Numbered from the stretch's first letter, positions 34,717-46,200 are shown. The stretch: 64,000 bases of DNA from Locusta migratoria (GCA_026315105.1 CM048750.1:166932549-166996548); one strand, 5' to 3'. Notes: a model not told the origin generated them from the letters alone. Numbers and translations are program-made.

Positions 34717-36400
34717 TAGACTGTAAAGACAGGTGGACAAAGCAGAAGAGAGTGACACAGTGTTCAAAGGTTCGCCTTTACTGAATACAGTAGAGATGAA
34801 CCACTAGTCTAGTTGCAAAAGGCTTTGAAACAAAATTTTCAGTAATCTTTTCAAAGAAGGTCATTGGGTATTCCGTTTAAGTGATTTGCAGAAATGAGGG
34901 CTTATATAGGCGTTGCCGAACGCTGCGCCATCACCTAAGTGTTTACATAATGTGTGTTTGCATACGCATTCTTTTGTGTCTCGTCGCCGCCGGTTGTCCT
35001 CGGTGTCGGTGGCCGTGTAGAGAGAGACCGACACAGGGAAATAGGATGCACGCGTGTGCAGGTGCAGAGTCTGAGGTGACCAGCCAGTGGGACAGCAGAA
35101 ACTAGAAACACTAAGCTAGATTAGAACAAGACATATATTTCGCAGAGATAGTACAATACTTAACTTTGTTAACTGAAGACTAGTGGAATGCAGATACATA
35201 GTTTAACTAGGTAGAGGCCTGCCTACTGATGAGAGTCTGTTCTAGTGCCTGTCCTATTGGCAATTGGCGGATACAGTTCAGTGGTAGCCACGAGCGGAGT
35301 TGCAGCAGAGGGCGCTCGTGGCTGACGTCTTAAGAACGCGCGCACTTCAGACTTGTGCCACATCACACATTCCTACACGTTTCTTTGGCTCTTCAGTGTA
35401 TAAATAATAGTCTACGATCGAGCGCGTTTCGTTTTATTTAACAGTACTTCCAGTGTCAATTTCTTTTGTTTGTCACCCTGCTCATACATTTTTCTTTTAT
35501 ACTTGGACTGGTACTTACACTGTCACTAAAAATGTTCTACCATTCTTCATTTCAAAACCGGCAGCAAATCGGCAATTCCTGTGTTCTATTTGGATGATGC
35601 GACAAATACATTTCATAACAGCCAAACAGAACTCAAGAAATGGCAAGTTATTTGCGGTTTCGAAACGATGATTCATAGAAAATATGTAGTGACACTGTGT
35701 CAGTGGTACTTCAACAGAAAATGTGTTAGGTGGGCGACGTAGAATAAGTTGACCACTGCAGATTCTTTGAAATAAATCGAAAGGCGTCTGGTGTTAATTA
35801 CACTACACTGTTGCAAAAGGTGGCTAATTATCCTTTCCGTCAGTATAAATGCAACTGCAGAAAAAGCTGCCTAAAAGGCAAAGAAGAAACATGCGGTTAA
35901 AGTCCACGTATCTGCACTCTTAGATGATAATTTTACTTCTGGCTCGGTCGGCTTGACAATATTAAGCATCATTGGAAGGAAGATGTGGACGACGAGGATA
36001 ATGTGCACGTGCAAGAAACTAGAGACGATATCATATAACGCTAAAGAAACATTTTGAAACATTCGGAGGATATATAATTAGCACTTTAGTTCCCAAAGTG
36101 TACTCTATAGATAGTAAATAGTCAGTATCATGAGATATAGTATCTTGACATGTCGTAAGCTATAAAACTCGAGCAGGATCTTGCAGACAAACGAAATAGC
36201 GGAGCACTTAATTTGGAGGCCTACAGTGTTGTTAGCGTTTTTCAGATACGTACTTGATCGGGAACGGCAGTTACCCGCTCCGGTTCCGCAGGTTCGATGA
36301 AGGACATCCGCAGACTAAATTTTACCAACCGGATTACCAGACGTATGAAGTAAACCAGGAAAACTAAACGTATGACATAAACTGGCCACATTCGGAAAGG
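34717..36400. other. Unannotated sequence; possible TATA box at 35399
   Basis: No gene recognised. A tataaata word near 35399 follows a CpG-bearing stretch (35280-35345) and precedes gagcgcgtttcg; it could be a promoter or solo-LTR piece, but no supporting feature was found. Confidence 0.35.
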
Positions 36401-36406
36401 CCAGAC

Positions 36407-36576
36407 GCCGCGGTGAAGTGGCTGAGCGCTCTAAGCGGCCTTGCTGCAGAGTGGGTGGTTGCTCGCCGTCGGAGATTCGAGTCCTCCCTCGGGCGTGTAT
36501 GTGTGTGTGTATGTGTGTATGTGTGTGTGTGTGTGTGATCGTTAGATTAGTTAAAGTAGTTTGTAAGCCTAGGTAT
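36407..36576 (+). mobile_element. SINE, head type B, 3'-truncated
   Basis: Head gccgcggtgaagtggctgag with B box gattcgagtcc, a GT microsatellite (36490-36537) and the start of the body up to gtaagcctagg. The hairpin and tail are missing; the next sequence belongs to the ribozyme-like insertion. Confidence 0.85.
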
Positions 36577-36940
36577 TAATAAGATAAATTAATTAAACAG
36601 TCTAAGATCGCAATATTTTATTTTTAGATGATCAGTTTCGGCAACAATCTATTGCCATCTTCAGATATAATACACTGTAAATATTTCCAGAAGATACTGC
36701 GTTGCAAACAGATGTCAGAACTACATATTACTGTTTACAAATGACGAATGCAAAAGCGTAGCATTACCCATTTGGCTGTTGCTGGTGGTCACGAGCAGCG
36801 ACGTTCCGTCACAGTCAAAAAATAAACTGCTGCCGATGGCTGAGTTGCCATGGTTTAAATTGCTAAAACTCGCGCGCGTGTATCTTCATGACGTCAGCAG
36901 CAGCCAATGGGAACTGACAGTCGTAATAAGTTAAAATTAA
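36577..36940 (-). mobile_element. Possible Penelope-related 3' fragment with hammerhead-like motif
   Basis: On the minus strand a moderately GC-rich, non-coding segment (cgcgcgcgagttttagc) leads, after about 200 bases, to a hammerhead-like core at 36636-36664. This is the layout seen downstream of the ORFs at 38148 and 46229. The flanks taataag.taaa.ttaa at 36577 and 36924 could be a degraded target duplication, but they are AT-rich. Confidence 0.45.
36622..36672 (-). ncRNA. Candidate hammerhead-like motif
   Basis: Minus strand: CTGAAGA (36658-36664), an extra T, a perfect 5-bp helix II GGCAA/TTGCC, then GAAA (36636-36639) and CTGATC. Helix I pairing is only partial. Confidence 0.5.
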
Positions 36941-37188
36941 CGAATAAAGTTAAATATTTATAATCATTTTTCCATTAAATATGTAAAACTGAATGTTGTT
37001 TAATATTACAAACAGTGCTCAAAACAATATTGTAATATTGTACAACATTCCCTTTTTATTTATATTAGACTTGTTAGCTAGGAAAGCAGAATTTATTGAT
37101 AAATAAGAGTTTGGTTTTGACCAAGTGGGCCTTAAAAAGTGACAGTATTGAACGACCCCTCTTCCGTTTCGAAGCACCGGCTTCTAGC

Positions 37189-37189
<1 letters not shown>

Positions 37190-37221
<32 letters not shown>
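37190..37221. repeat. (GA)n microsatellite
   Basis: About fifteen GA units. Confidence 0.95.
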
Positions 37222-37222
<1 letters not shown>

Positions 37223-37417
37223 CATACGTTGCTCATTGTTCATGGATATTCTGCAGGGTCCCTAGAATGTACTCGTTTCTTGCATTTGAATAAAAAAACT
37301 GTGTAATAGAAAGTGCCTTTTAGCTATATATTTTGGACTAATTGCGGAAGTCGTAGCTCTAAGATTTCCCCTTCTTTTTAATATATAATGGGCTACAATT
37401 CCGTAATTGGTGCGAAC

Positions 37418-37435
37418 ACAACGCACACGCACACG

Positions 37436-37470
<35 letters not shown>
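37418..37470. repeat. (AC)n microsatellite
   Basis: An AC-rich tract, imperfect at the left (acgcacacgcatac), uninterrupted at the right. It produces Thr-His and Cys-Val ORFs in several frames; none is a gene. Confidence 0.95.
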
Positions 37471-37489
37471 CAGCAAAACCTGTGGAAAC

Positions 37490-37992
37490 GGGTGGAAACA
37501 CGAGGAAGGAGGTAGGCACTGCGTTCGTTCCATATACCGGCGCACTCTCGGTGAAGGTCGTCCGCATTTTGAAGAAACACCAGGTTGGAACTGTCTTTTG
37601 TCCGCCGAATAAAATTCGTGCACTGGTGGGGAGTGCCAAAGATGAGGAAGGCCGGCGTGTACCAGATTCCGTGTCAGTGTGTCATTTTATATATTGAACA
37701 GACGATGCATACCGTCGAGGACCGATGCCTTGAACATAAGAGGCACACGATTGATGTATCCGAGCAAGTCGGCGGTTGCTGAAATTGTTTGTCAGAGAAT
37801 CACGCGATGGAGTAAGAACTCACTAGGATTCTGGTACAGACGTCGAGATACTGGGACTGCGTTGTTAGAGAGGACATTGAAATTCGCACTAGTGACGACC
37901 TCATAAACCGTGACTATGACTGTAATCTTATTAAAGCGATTGGGTTAATTAAGAGTAAATCTAGCAAACGTACCGTAGTGACGCCGTCGTAA
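37490..37992 (+). pseudogene. Penelope-like ORF, GIY-YIG endonuclease end
   Basis: In shifting frames the plus strand gives FVPYTGALSVKVVRILKKHQ, then NKIRALVGSAKDE, AGVYQIPCQCVILYIEQTMH, RCLEHKRHT and SKSAVAE. It ends REDIEIRTSDDLINRDYDCN with a stop near 37990. The order matches the better copy at 43658-44706 (VYQIPCGNCECSYTGQT; SAVAEHG; EAVEIRISDNLINRDNG). The YIG motif reads YIE, and at least three frameshifts are present. Confidence 0.85.
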
Positions 37993-38137
37993 ACGGTTCC
38001 ACTGCGCGACCGCGGCGCGGGGCGCGGACCACGGAGGGGGCGCTCCGCGGACGGAGGATATTGAAATCGCCCTCCACAGGACTAGAACCCAGTTTCCTTC
38101 GAGCCGCCGTGCCGGCGCGTTTCCAGGAGCTCAGTCC

Positions 38138-38190
38138 GTCAGTTCACCTGATGATGGCGACATGTATGATCGCCGAAATATTGTGCCCGT
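38138..38190 (+). ncRNA. Candidate hammerhead-like motif in Penelope-like element 2
   Basis: CTGATGA (38148-38154), an extra T, a perfect 5-bp helix II GGCGA/TCGCC and GAAA (38175-38178). Then comes ATAT-T, where ATAT is self-complementary as a minimal helix III. CAC before the core pairs with GTG after the predicted cleavage site (inner helix I). It lies about 156 bases past the ORF stop. Confidence 0.65.
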
Positions 38191-38289
38191 TGGACACTGT
38201 AGACCGGCAGTACACCCGTGGATATTCAATCAAAAGTGAAGGCCGTAAACTACACAAAATACCAATGAATTACTATTAACTAGAAGGAA

Positions 38290-38852
38290 CATGTAGATAA
38301 TGTCGTGAGTAAGACCAGAAACCGCGTTTTATTGGCAGAACGCTTAAATACAATGCTTAAATGCAACAGAACTACTAAAGAAACAGCATATACTACGCTT
38401 GCCTGTCTATTGTTTGGAGTATTGCTGCCCAGTGTAGGATCTTCATCAGGTGGGTTCGACGGAGGACATCGAAAGAGTCCAAAGAAGGGCAGCTCGTTTC
38501 GTATTGTCACGATACAGGGTAGACAGCGTTACGGGGATGATACAGGATCTGGGATGGGTATCATTACAACAACGGCGCTTATCGCTGTGGCGTGGGCTTC
38601 TTACGAAACTCCAATCGCCAACATTCTCCTCCGAATGCGAAAATATATTGTTGACTCCAACTTACATAGGTAGAAATGATCATCAGAATAAAATACGAGA
38701 AAGCAGAGCTCGAACAGAGAGATTCAGGTGTTCTTTCTTCCCGCGCGCTATTCGAGAATGGAATGGTAGATGAGTAGTATAGAGGTGGTTCGATGAACCC
38801 TCTGTCATGCACTTAAATGTGATTTGCAAAGTATTCTATGTAGATGTAGATG
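38290..38852 (+). pseudogene. Jockey-type LINE, C-terminal and 3' end
   Basis: The plus strand reads RTTKETAYTTLACLLF, then STEDIERVQRRAARFVLSRY, VTGMIQDLGWVSLQQRRLSL, LLTKLQSPTFSSECENILL and ESRARTERFRCSFFPRAIRE. This is the C terminus of a Jockey-like reverse-transcriptase ORF. The non-coding end gatttgcaaagtattctatg is followed by a short tagatg repeat at 38839-38852, the terminal signal of this LINE. Relatives: 13520-13910 and 53305-55155. Confidence 0.88.
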
Positions 38853-39875
38853 CCCGGTTCTGAACACCTATTATCTCGACTGAGAGAGTTGGTGGCAAAC
38901 CATGTGTTAGAAAAAGTTAAGTGGCAAACAAATTAATTAGTCCCGACCTCCGGTACTTAGGATTCAACACAATGGGAACGGACATGCAGCGAAACCGTAA
39001 ATCAGTGCTGCTCGTCTGGTTTTTCCGTCGCTGTGGCGTTCTCTAGATCGTTAAACCGTCTAATAACAGAGTAAAGCCGGAGGAACAAAGGAGCACAAAC
39101 ATGCGATGACGTGACACCAACTGCGACCTCCTCATATGCAAACAATCACTGTAGACAATAGGCCGTGTTCACAAGAGCGCTAGCGAGACCAAGGACACTT
39201 ACGATTACTCGCGAGGTAACGACGGCAGCAGCCAAGAACCTCAAGACCCGCCTAATCAGTTAAATGTTAAATATAGCAGTTCGTCTTAAAATGTTCATTC
39301 CTGACGTCCAGCTAGAATGAGAAAATTGACACGGATCCTCCATAGTTACAGAAAGGCTACTGCACAACGAATCAACCAACAACCTCACCGCCCACCTTCG
39401 GCCTTCCAACATCTTAACTGTTCTACGCTGTTTCGCTCGGGAATGGTTTCATGGACATGAAGGGAAGATGCAAACCTGAGATGGCCAACTCGCCGCCCAG
39501 ATTTGAACCACATCGTGCTTCGTGCCAAGGACCCAACTCTTCCGAAAACAGCAGAACTGGCCACTCTGCGAACGATTTGTTATCCACCACAACTGCTAGA
39601 CGATGATGTCGTAGAAACGTAGTCGGTAAACAGTGTTGTTTATTAGTGTCGTTATTTCGCTTACTTTTGTCATTTGCTGCCGTTACCACCAAATTTTAAT
39701 TCCTAATTTGTAATTTTTTCATTTTGGATAGCCGCAAGTAGGAAAGAGAAAATCTGGTTTATCGAACTATTTATTTATTCGTGTCAGAAGCACTTAGAAT
39801 GTGTAAACTAATGTACTGTACTTTATTTACATGTTATGTGAATACATCGTATTTACAAGACAATTATTTACACTT
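38853..39875. other. Unannotated sequence
   Basis: No gene or repeat recognised. Confidence 0.4.
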
Positions 39876-39879
39876 TTGA

Positions 39880-40330
39880 CGCCCAGAAGTTAGCGACCTG
39901 TATTGCATTTGGTGTTGCATGTAGTAGATCTTCTGGTGTGCATGTTGCCGGACACTGGGTACACTGGAGCAGGTGGGAGGTCGTCTGCGTTGCTCCACAT
40001 TCACAGAGTAGCGACTCCACTAGGAAGCCCCATTTAACCAGATTACTATTACATTTTGTGACACCTGAACGTAATATGTTGAGTGATTTCCATGTACTCC
40101 ACTTCTCTGTGTAGCCGGGTGGTAATTTTTGACATGGTGTAAACCATCCTGCAGTTCCGGTATACCTTGCACGCCACAGTTCGGTTCGGCATTGCTGCGA
40201 TGTCCCAACTAGAGCCTCCGTAGATCTAAGGAAGCTCTTCCTGGATTTTAGTCGTTGGTTTGCTGGTTGATGTCCATATAGGACGCGAGAGAAAGGAACA
40301 CCTAAACCTTTTTGTTTCCCATCTGCTTTC
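39880..40330 (-). pseudogene. Non-LTR retrotransposon C-terminal ORF end
   Basis: The minus strand has an open run with RARYTGTAGWFTPCQKLPPG, then YTEKWSTWKSLNILRSGVTK, WGFLVESLLCECGATQTTSH, LLQCTQCPATCTPEDLLHAT and PNAIQVANFWASKV with its stop. The C-x-C ... H-x(4)-C zinc-binding-like motif and ATPNAIxVAxFW ending are typical of one class of insect non-LTR ORF2 C termini. The normal-looking stop suggests modest decay in this part; upstream is lost. Confidence 0.82.
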
Positions 40331-40334
40331 TCTT

Positions 40335-40550
40335 ATTTTATTATGGTCCTATGTAGATGGGTACTAAGGTAAAGTTCTCAAATCGGAGGAGAAAGCTGTT
40401 CAAAGAAATTTCGCAAACAGATCCCGCTACAAACAATAACGCCTTTCTTTTAATGATTTCCACCCCAACCCGTATATTACGAAGGGAGTTAGAAAATAAC
40501 TTTCCCCTGTCGACTGTGAGCAGAGTTATGTGTGAAAGGAAAAAGATAGA
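40335..40550 (-). mobile_element. Short LINE fragment
   Basis: The minus-strand sequence (agatcccgctacaaacaata, acgcctttcttttaatgatt, tccaccccaacccgtatatt) is a piece of an orthopteran LINE of the Jockey/CR1 kind that I recognise by its nucleotide order. No open frame. Confidence 0.5.
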
Positions 40551-40561
40551 ATGAAATATTA

Positions 40562-41585
40562 CAGACATATTTTTATTTTTCTACATAATTTCCAATTACA
40601 TTGGGACATTTGACAAAACCCTTTATAAACTTCAAAAAGCCGTCCACGAAAAAAATCACGGTGTTGCATACGGAAGGAACGTTGAACGGCTACGGGCGAA
40701 AGACGACGCGGCAGGTAAACGCACATGTACAAGACACCGATACACCACTGCACAGAGGGCGACCGTGAACATGGGAATGACTTTCTGTTTCGGATTGTAA
40801 CAGGGGATGAAACATGGAACCGCCATTAAACGTCCAATTCGAAGGCCGCATCCCTGGAGTGGAAACATCCGTCTTCACCTGTCCGAAAGAACTTCAAAAA
40901 CACTTCGTCTGCAGGTAAAGTGCTACTCACCATTTTCTGGACGCCCAATGAGTTTTGTTACTGGATTTTTTTAGAAGATGCAACTATTAATGCTACGCGG
41001 TATTATACCACTCTGACAAATTGAAAGAGGTAATTCGGAAAAAGCGGCCTGGCCTTCTCAGATCTGGCCTTCTGCTGTTGGATGACAATGAGAGACCACA
41101 CTCGGCGACGGTAACACAAAACCACATTGCAACTCTTGGTTGGGAGCGCCTGCACCATCCGCCATACAGTCCTGATCCCGCAGCAAGCGACTTCCGTCTG
41201 TTTCCAGCTTCGAAGAAGACTCTCGGCAGAAGGCACTTTGGAAGCTACGCTTTTTCCGTACGCAACGCACTGATTTTTTCCTGGAACGCTTTTTCAAGCT
41301 TATAAAGCGGTATGACGAATGTACCAATGTACTTGGAACTTATGTAGGAAAATAAAGATATGTCTTATGTTTAATGTCTCATTTTTTCCCTGATCTCGCA
41401 GCAAGTGACTTCCGTCTGTTTCCAGCTTCGAAGAAGACTTTCGGCAGAAGGCGCTTTGGAAGCTACGCTTTTTCCGTACGCAACGCACTGATTTTTTCTT
41501 GGAATGCTTTTGGAAGCTTATAAAGCGCTATGACGAATGTACGAATGTACTTGGAAATTATGTAGAAGAATAAGGATATGTCTTA
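40562..41585 (+). pseudogene. Mariner transposase relic
   Basis: The plus strand contains RIVTGDETWNRH (first Asp kept), then KAASLEWKHPSSPVRKNFKN, GKVLLTIFWTPNEF and TKEVIRKKRPGLLRSG. LLLLDDNERPHSATVTQNHI holds the second Asp, and HHPPYSPDPAASDFRLFPAS the third. The catalytic triad spacing is consistent with DD34D. The left segment gacatatttttatttttcta (from 40565) is complementary to the sequence ending near 41580, suggesting terminal repeats. Frameshifts and a stop after RH make it inactive. The 3' part is duplicated (41171-41606). Confidence 0.85.
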
Positions 41586-41606
41586 TGTTTAATGTCTCAT
41601 TTTTTT
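41171..41606. repeat. 218-bp tandem duplication of the mariner 3' end
   Basis: Units starting cctgatc[c/t]cgcagcaag at 41171 and 41389 run in parallel through ttccgtctgtttccagcttc, gaagctacgctttttccgta and gaatgtacttggaa. They differ at scattered positions, so the duplication is not very recent. Both contain the last part of the transposase and the following non-coding end. Confidence 0.95.
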
Positions 41607-41609
41607 TCC

Positions 41610-41935
41610 TTTCATACGCAACTCTGACCACAGTCGACAGGGGAAACTTTTCCAACTCCCTCTCGTATCTCCATGACACACTCTAACCTGTATCGCTATT
41701 ACATAAAGCGATCTGCTCTTCTCTGGACGTTCTCTTTGTCCTCCGACAGTTCCACCTAGTGAGGTTCCCACAATGGGCAGCAATGCTCCAAAGTAGAACG
41801 AACAAGTGTATTGTAGGCAGTTTCTTGAGTAGAACTGTTGGATATGTAAGTGTTATACAAATGAAACATTCCCTTTGGTTCCTCTTCCCCCAAAATATTT
41901 TCCATGTGTTATTTCCAATTAAAGTTATTATTAAA
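41610..41935 (-). mobile_element. LINE fragment (Jockey/CR1-type)
   Basis: The minus strand follows the nucleotide order of an orthopteran LINE: gacgttctctttgtcctccg, gggcagcaatgctccaaagt, gtgtattgtaggcagtttct, attaaagttatt. No open frame. It abuts the duplicated mariner end. Confidence 0.65.
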
Positions 41936-41949
41936 AATTAGAAAGTTAA

Positions 41950-42190
41950 ATTAAATAGCTCGACAGAGGGAGAGGAGGGAAGAGATAGATGGAGGAGATG
42001 AGGGGGAGGATGGACGGAAGGGGGGGGGGAGGAGGAGGTACACAGAGAAACACAAGAGATGGGGAGAAGGTGTACAGAATGTGCAAAACGATTGCTTTTC
42101 TCTAAGACAATTATACGCTTCGTGTTGTAGAGTCGGCAAACGAACTGATTCTTACTTTTTGTGCATAAAACTAACAAATAAAAATTATTC
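41950..42190 (+). repeat. Purine-rich dispersed repeat, copy 2
   Basis: A G/A-rich stretch is followed by acgattgcttttctctaaga and the gtcggcaaacgaactgattc tail, in the same order as 12520-12780. Confidence 0.7.
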
Positions 42191-42499
42191 CGTCCACAGA
42201 CTTTTTAATAAATAATTGGTTTCTGAAAAGAAACCAACTTTCTTTCCAAATAGCCACAGCGCCGGAAAACAGAGTGCTTATTTGATTTATTTTCTCAATG
42301 TGTTTTAAATGAAGGTATGGTAAAGCTAACTCAGTGAGAGCTAAGCTAATATCTAATATCTTCTGCAAGAAGGAAATCAGTACCACCACTAAGCAGTGCA
42401 CCGCTCTAACTCTCGACCAACTTTATTGTTTGGGAGTGAAAGCTAGGCGGAGACAATTTACATTATTAGTAAGCTTGAGGTTACAGATATGAAAGTAGC

Positions 42500-42870
42500 A
42501 AAGATGACTGCATGCACTAATAGATGGAAGGAGGGGGGTATGTAATGATGAAATCAAACAAAAACTGGGAATGAATACGACAGATGAAGCAGTTATAGCG
42601 ATCAGTCTGAGATTGTGGAGTCACCGCACGGGAAAAGCAAGATTATCTAAGAGGCACCCATGGATTCGGCAGTAGCGGGTAAGAGAAGTCTAGGAAGACC
42701 GAGGAGAAAGTACTTAGTTTTGGTCAAGATCGATTTTGAAGTAAAAGTCTTAACATGAGATGATGCATCAAAGTTAGCATTGATTAGGGGATCATGGAGG
42801 AATTTTTTTAGGGGGGCTATGCTCCAGGCTGAACGCTGAAAGACGTAATCAGTCTCTAATTACGATGATG
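42500..42870 (+). pseudogene. LINE 3' end (RTE-like)
   Basis: Near 42660 the plus strand reads SAVAGKRSLGRPRRKYLVLV, then DDASKLALIRGSWRNFFRGA and MLQAER, with a gatgatgat run at 42863. This matches the C terminus of RTE-like LINEs (family: RGRPKLRW ... GYGLQAER) and their GAT-type tail. Stops interrupt the frame. Confidence 0.72.
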
Positions 42871-43013
42871 ATTTTCTCAGTGGCACTATGTTTGCAAGTA
42901 TTCTTCTCTTTTATTTCCCATTCTTTTCAAATCATACTGACAGTGAGCAACAGGTTTTAGCTAGTATAAGTAGTTATGTCTCTACACAACCATCTGTATG
43001 TCAGTCCCACTGA

Positions 43014-43014
<1 letters not shown>

Positions 43015-43058
<44 letters not shown>
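43015..43058. repeat. (TA)n microsatellite
   Basis: About twenty-one uninterrupted TA units ending against the left arm of the hairpin element. Confidence 0.97.
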
Positions 43059-43061
<3 letters not shown>

Positions 43062-43211
43062 TCGAGCCAAGATCGCGTTTTATTTCTTAGGATGACCGGT
43101 TTCGACGTGTCTTAGACGTCATCTTCTGGTCTTGCTATTACTTGCTGTCTTAATGGAGTCAATGTGCAACCTATATTTCGTAATCGTCGTAACGCGATCT
43201 TGGCTGGAAAC
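43059..43211. mobile_element. Hairpin element with hammerhead-like core
   Basis: The left arm gtttcgagccaagatcgcgt is complementary to the right arm (acgcgatcttggctggaaac) with one mismatch. The 112-base interior holds a hammerhead-like motif on the minus strand. Same architecture as 15378-15495. Confidence 0.75.
43085..43140 (-). ncRNA. Hammerhead-like motif with a core substitution
   Basis: Minus strand: CAGAAGA (43122-43128; canonical U4 replaced by A), an extra T, a perfect 5-bp helix II GACGT/ACGTC, and GAAA (43100-43103) followed by C. The segment ACCGGT is self-complementary as a short helix III. The U4 change should impair catalysis. Confidence 0.45.
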
Positions 43212-43657
43212 CTGTATAAATTGATTTTAATTGCCCCAACGAACCATGAGTTCCATACATAACTTATTTTTTGTATAAACTCTCGGCAGTAGCACGCGAT
43301 CGGCCAAGCATCTTAGCCGTTGCAGAGCTGATCGCTGCCAGACAACGACACGTAACATTCTGCCGTTTGTCAAAGCCTCATTTATGGCACATATCTTCGC
43401 AGGAATTATTCCCCGTTTGGATCTCCTCCGCGTCGTATGCCAGCAGCAACAAAAGGCGACAATCAGTGTCACGGTAAGTAACTGTCATGCCCTTTTGCAT
43501 CATCAGCAAGTACAATTTTACTTGCGGCAACGACAACGAATTGCTCGCTTTACGAAGATAATTACATTACTTACCCGTCATTGGTATTTACGACAGCTTG
43601 TTAATCATGGAACAACATTAATTATTTATTTCACGGTCAAAGCGAAAGAATATTCTG

Positions 43658-44706
43658 GTGGCTAACTTCTTCATGGAAGACTTTGAGAACAAAGCATTGG
43701 ACTCTGCAAGTTTTAAACCTACAGTCTTCTGGAGATACGTGGACGACACGTTTGTAGTATGGCCTCACGGAGAGGATGACTTACATTGTTTTCTTCACCA
43801 TTTAAATTCCATCCACGATAGTATTAATTTTACTATGGAAATAGAAAAGGATGGCTGCCTTCCTTTCTTGGACGTCCTCGTTCACCGTAAAACTGATGAC
43901 GCACTAGGACACGCTGTGTATCGCAAACCGAAGCATACAGATCTGTATTTACACGTCAGCAGCTGCCATCATCCTTCACAAACTGCAGGCGTTCTTAAAA
44001 CATTGGTGCACAGGGCACACTGTATATCGTATGGCGAGAACTTGGAAAAAGAGCTCACACACCTCAAGGACATCTTCAAAGCGAATGGATATTCCCAACA
44101 ACAGATTCGCAGAGCATGCAGTGTTAAACCGAGAATGCAAATAGATGACCTGGAGGAAGAAGATTGCGTCAGATCGAGAGCGTTCTTGCCCTACGTAGGT
44201 GCTCTTTCTTCAAAGATCGGTAGAATTCTCCAAAAACATCAAGTTAAAGTAATCTTCCGGCCACCTATGAAGATCGCAGCATTAGTCGGATCGGTGAAAG
44301 ATGATCTGTTGCTTAGAAAGTCTGTTGTGTATCAGATACCATGTGGAAATTGCGAATGTTCATATACAGGACAGACAACCCGCACTGTCCACGAAAGATG
44401 TGTCTAACGTCGAAGATACAATCGTTTATTACAGCCAGCCAAGTCAGCTGTAGCAGAACATGGTTTAGATAAAGGGCACTCAATAAATTACAGTGATGTG
44501 AAGATTTTAACACCTATATCTTCATTTTGGGACGCAATTTTTAAAGAAGCAGTAGAAATTAGAATATCTGATAATTTAATAAACAGAGATAATGGTTTTA
44601 ATTTGGACAAAGCGTGGAATCCTGCAATTAATGTAATAAAATTACAGAGATGTCGACAAGGTGTTGCCACCACAGAACACATATCGATAAGAGAATCGAA
44701 CTCCTG
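43658..44706 (+). pseudogene. Penelope-like reverse transcriptase C terminus plus GIY-YIG endonuclease
   Basis: The frame opens with NFFMEDFENKAL, then FWRYVDDTFVVWPHG, the catalytic YVDD box of the reverse transcriptase. The thumb region (DGCLPFLDVLVHRKTDD; SCHHPSQTAGVLKTLVHRAH) is typical of Penelope-like proteins. The GIY-YIG endonuclease follows: VVYQIPCGNCECSYTGQTTR, with the CGNC zinc-type pair and YTG in place of YIG, then the Arg helix, SAVAEHG and EAVEIRISDNLINRDNG. A single TAA at 44405-44407 interrupts the domain; the frame then continues to a stop at 44704-44706. Apart from that stop it is well preserved. The 5' end is missing, and the first codon in frame is GTG, so no true start is present. 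Confidence 0.93.
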
Positions 44707-44800
44707 ATTCATTTCGCCACGGGGGGCGCGCGTGCTAAGTGTACCTCTTTGTCGCCGACCAGCATCTGAGACCCGCATGCGCAGTGACACCGCGATGATG

Positions 44801-44807
44801 TATATAA
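44801..44807 (+). promoter_or_regulatory. TATA-like box in the Penelope-like 3' region
   Basis: The word tatataa lies about 95 bases after the ORF stop and, once the LINE is removed, some 46 bases before the hammerhead-like core. This suggests an internal promoter repeated in a pseudo-LTR. Inference from position only. Confidence 0.4.
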
Positions 44808-44839
44808 GGCCGCGCCTGGCAACTTGTCGGCGGACGGAA

Positions 44840-45905
44840 CTATAAGAGCGGAACAATACGGTTTCCAGAAAAAAACTGTCGGCGGAACTCCAATTACTAC
44901 GTTTGGCAGAGCACATCACCAGGAACATGAACGTAACCAAAGCAACGGCCGCCGTATTTTTGGATATAGACAAAGCTTACGACAAGGTGTGGAGGGAACT
45001 CCTCATTCGGAAGTTACACGAGCAAACGCCCATACAGGATTGTTACATCAAGCTTATCGCGAGTTATCTTCAAGACAGGACTATGATGGTGACGGTGGAG
45101 GGGAAGACATCATCAACCAGACCCGCAGCAGCTGGGCTACCCCAAGGTTCGGTGTTATCGCCAGTCCTGTTTACTATATACGCTAACGACATTCCAACGG
45201 TGGAAGGAGTGCAAATTGCACAATTCGCCGATGACACGGCTTTTATAACCAGCGGAAGGCAGGTTCAAGCTAACATAACACGGCTCCAACGACAACTAGA
45301 CAGAACTGCTGAATGGTGTAGGCTGAATAAAGTACAACTCAATGCAGCAAAAACCACGGCGATCTATTTCTCCAGGAAACGAACACAGATGCCAACTAAC
45401 TTACGACTTCATGGACAGGACATCCCATGGGGAGCGGCGGTCACTTACCTGGGAGTTACCCTCGATAAGCACTTTTTTCTCCACAAAAATATTGAATCTT
45501 GCGACCTAAGGTCTATGCAATGGTCAAAAACTTAATGCCGTTCCTTCTCAGCGCAGAGTTGAATACCAGTACCAAACTGCGACTATACAAAGCAAGAGTG
45601 CTATCCAAAATGTTATATGGCAGCTCAGTCTGGGGCCTAGCTAGTGCGACTCAAATCTCAAGACTGCAAGTTATCCAGAATAAGACGTTACGATGGATCC
45701 TCAGGGCTGGCCGTTACACGAGAAACGTGGACATCCACCAGGAACTCCATATGGACACTCTAATGGAGGCAATTAAGAAGAGAACGACGAAGATACACAA
45801 TAAAATAGATCAACTTAGGGCAACAGTACATAACATCCAAACCTTAGGAATGACAGCTCCACGCCCTTGGCATAGGTACAAGGTGCCACGATCGTTAGTT
45901 ACCTG
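44840..45905 (+). pseudogene. Jockey-type reverse transcriptase, 5'-truncated
   Basis: The frame reads RAEQYGFQKK, then, after a one-base shift in an A run near 44873, HITRNMNVTKATAAVFLDID with KAYDKVWRELLIRKL. AGLPQGSVLSPVLFTIYAND and IAQFADDTAFITSGR give the catalytic FADD box, then EWCRLNKVQLNAAKT and VTYLGVTLDKHFFLHK. A second frameshift near 45500 precedes YAMVKNLMPFLLSAELN, LYGSSVWGLASATQISRLQV, IQNKTLRWILRAGRYTRNVD and a stop at 45904. Only two frameshifts are seen. Confidence 0.93.
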
Positions 45906-46144
45906 AATAAAACGTGTTAGTAAGAAGATGTGGTAACGTAATTTACATTGTAACCTTCATGTGAATTACTCGAGAATGGAACTACGTACTAAAATCAAGT
46001 GGGGTACCTTACGGATCGACATACTGGCCCTTAGAAGCCTACCCCCAAAGTTTATTGTAAAATGAAGTTATCATTAACCCACATACCTCTGTAATCCCAG
46101 GAAGTGTAAGTTGCCAGTTGGCGATGGGACTTCATTTACCTTGT

Positions 46145-46151
<7 letters not shown>

Positions 46152-46200
<49 letters not shown>
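46152..46200 (+). repeat. Poly(A) tail of the LINE
   Basis: Forty-nine consecutive A directly before the right target duplication. Confidence 0.97.

Larger units (their letters stand above)
37485..38280 (+). mobile_element. Penelope-like element 2 (truncated)
   Basis: Readable remains of the C-terminal GIY-YIG part of a Penelope-like ORF are followed by a GC-rich spacer (ccgcggcgcggggcgcgg) and a hammerhead-like motif at 38148-38178. The same order and nearly the same spacing occur in the element at 43650-46440. The reverse-transcriptase part is absent. Confidence 0.85.
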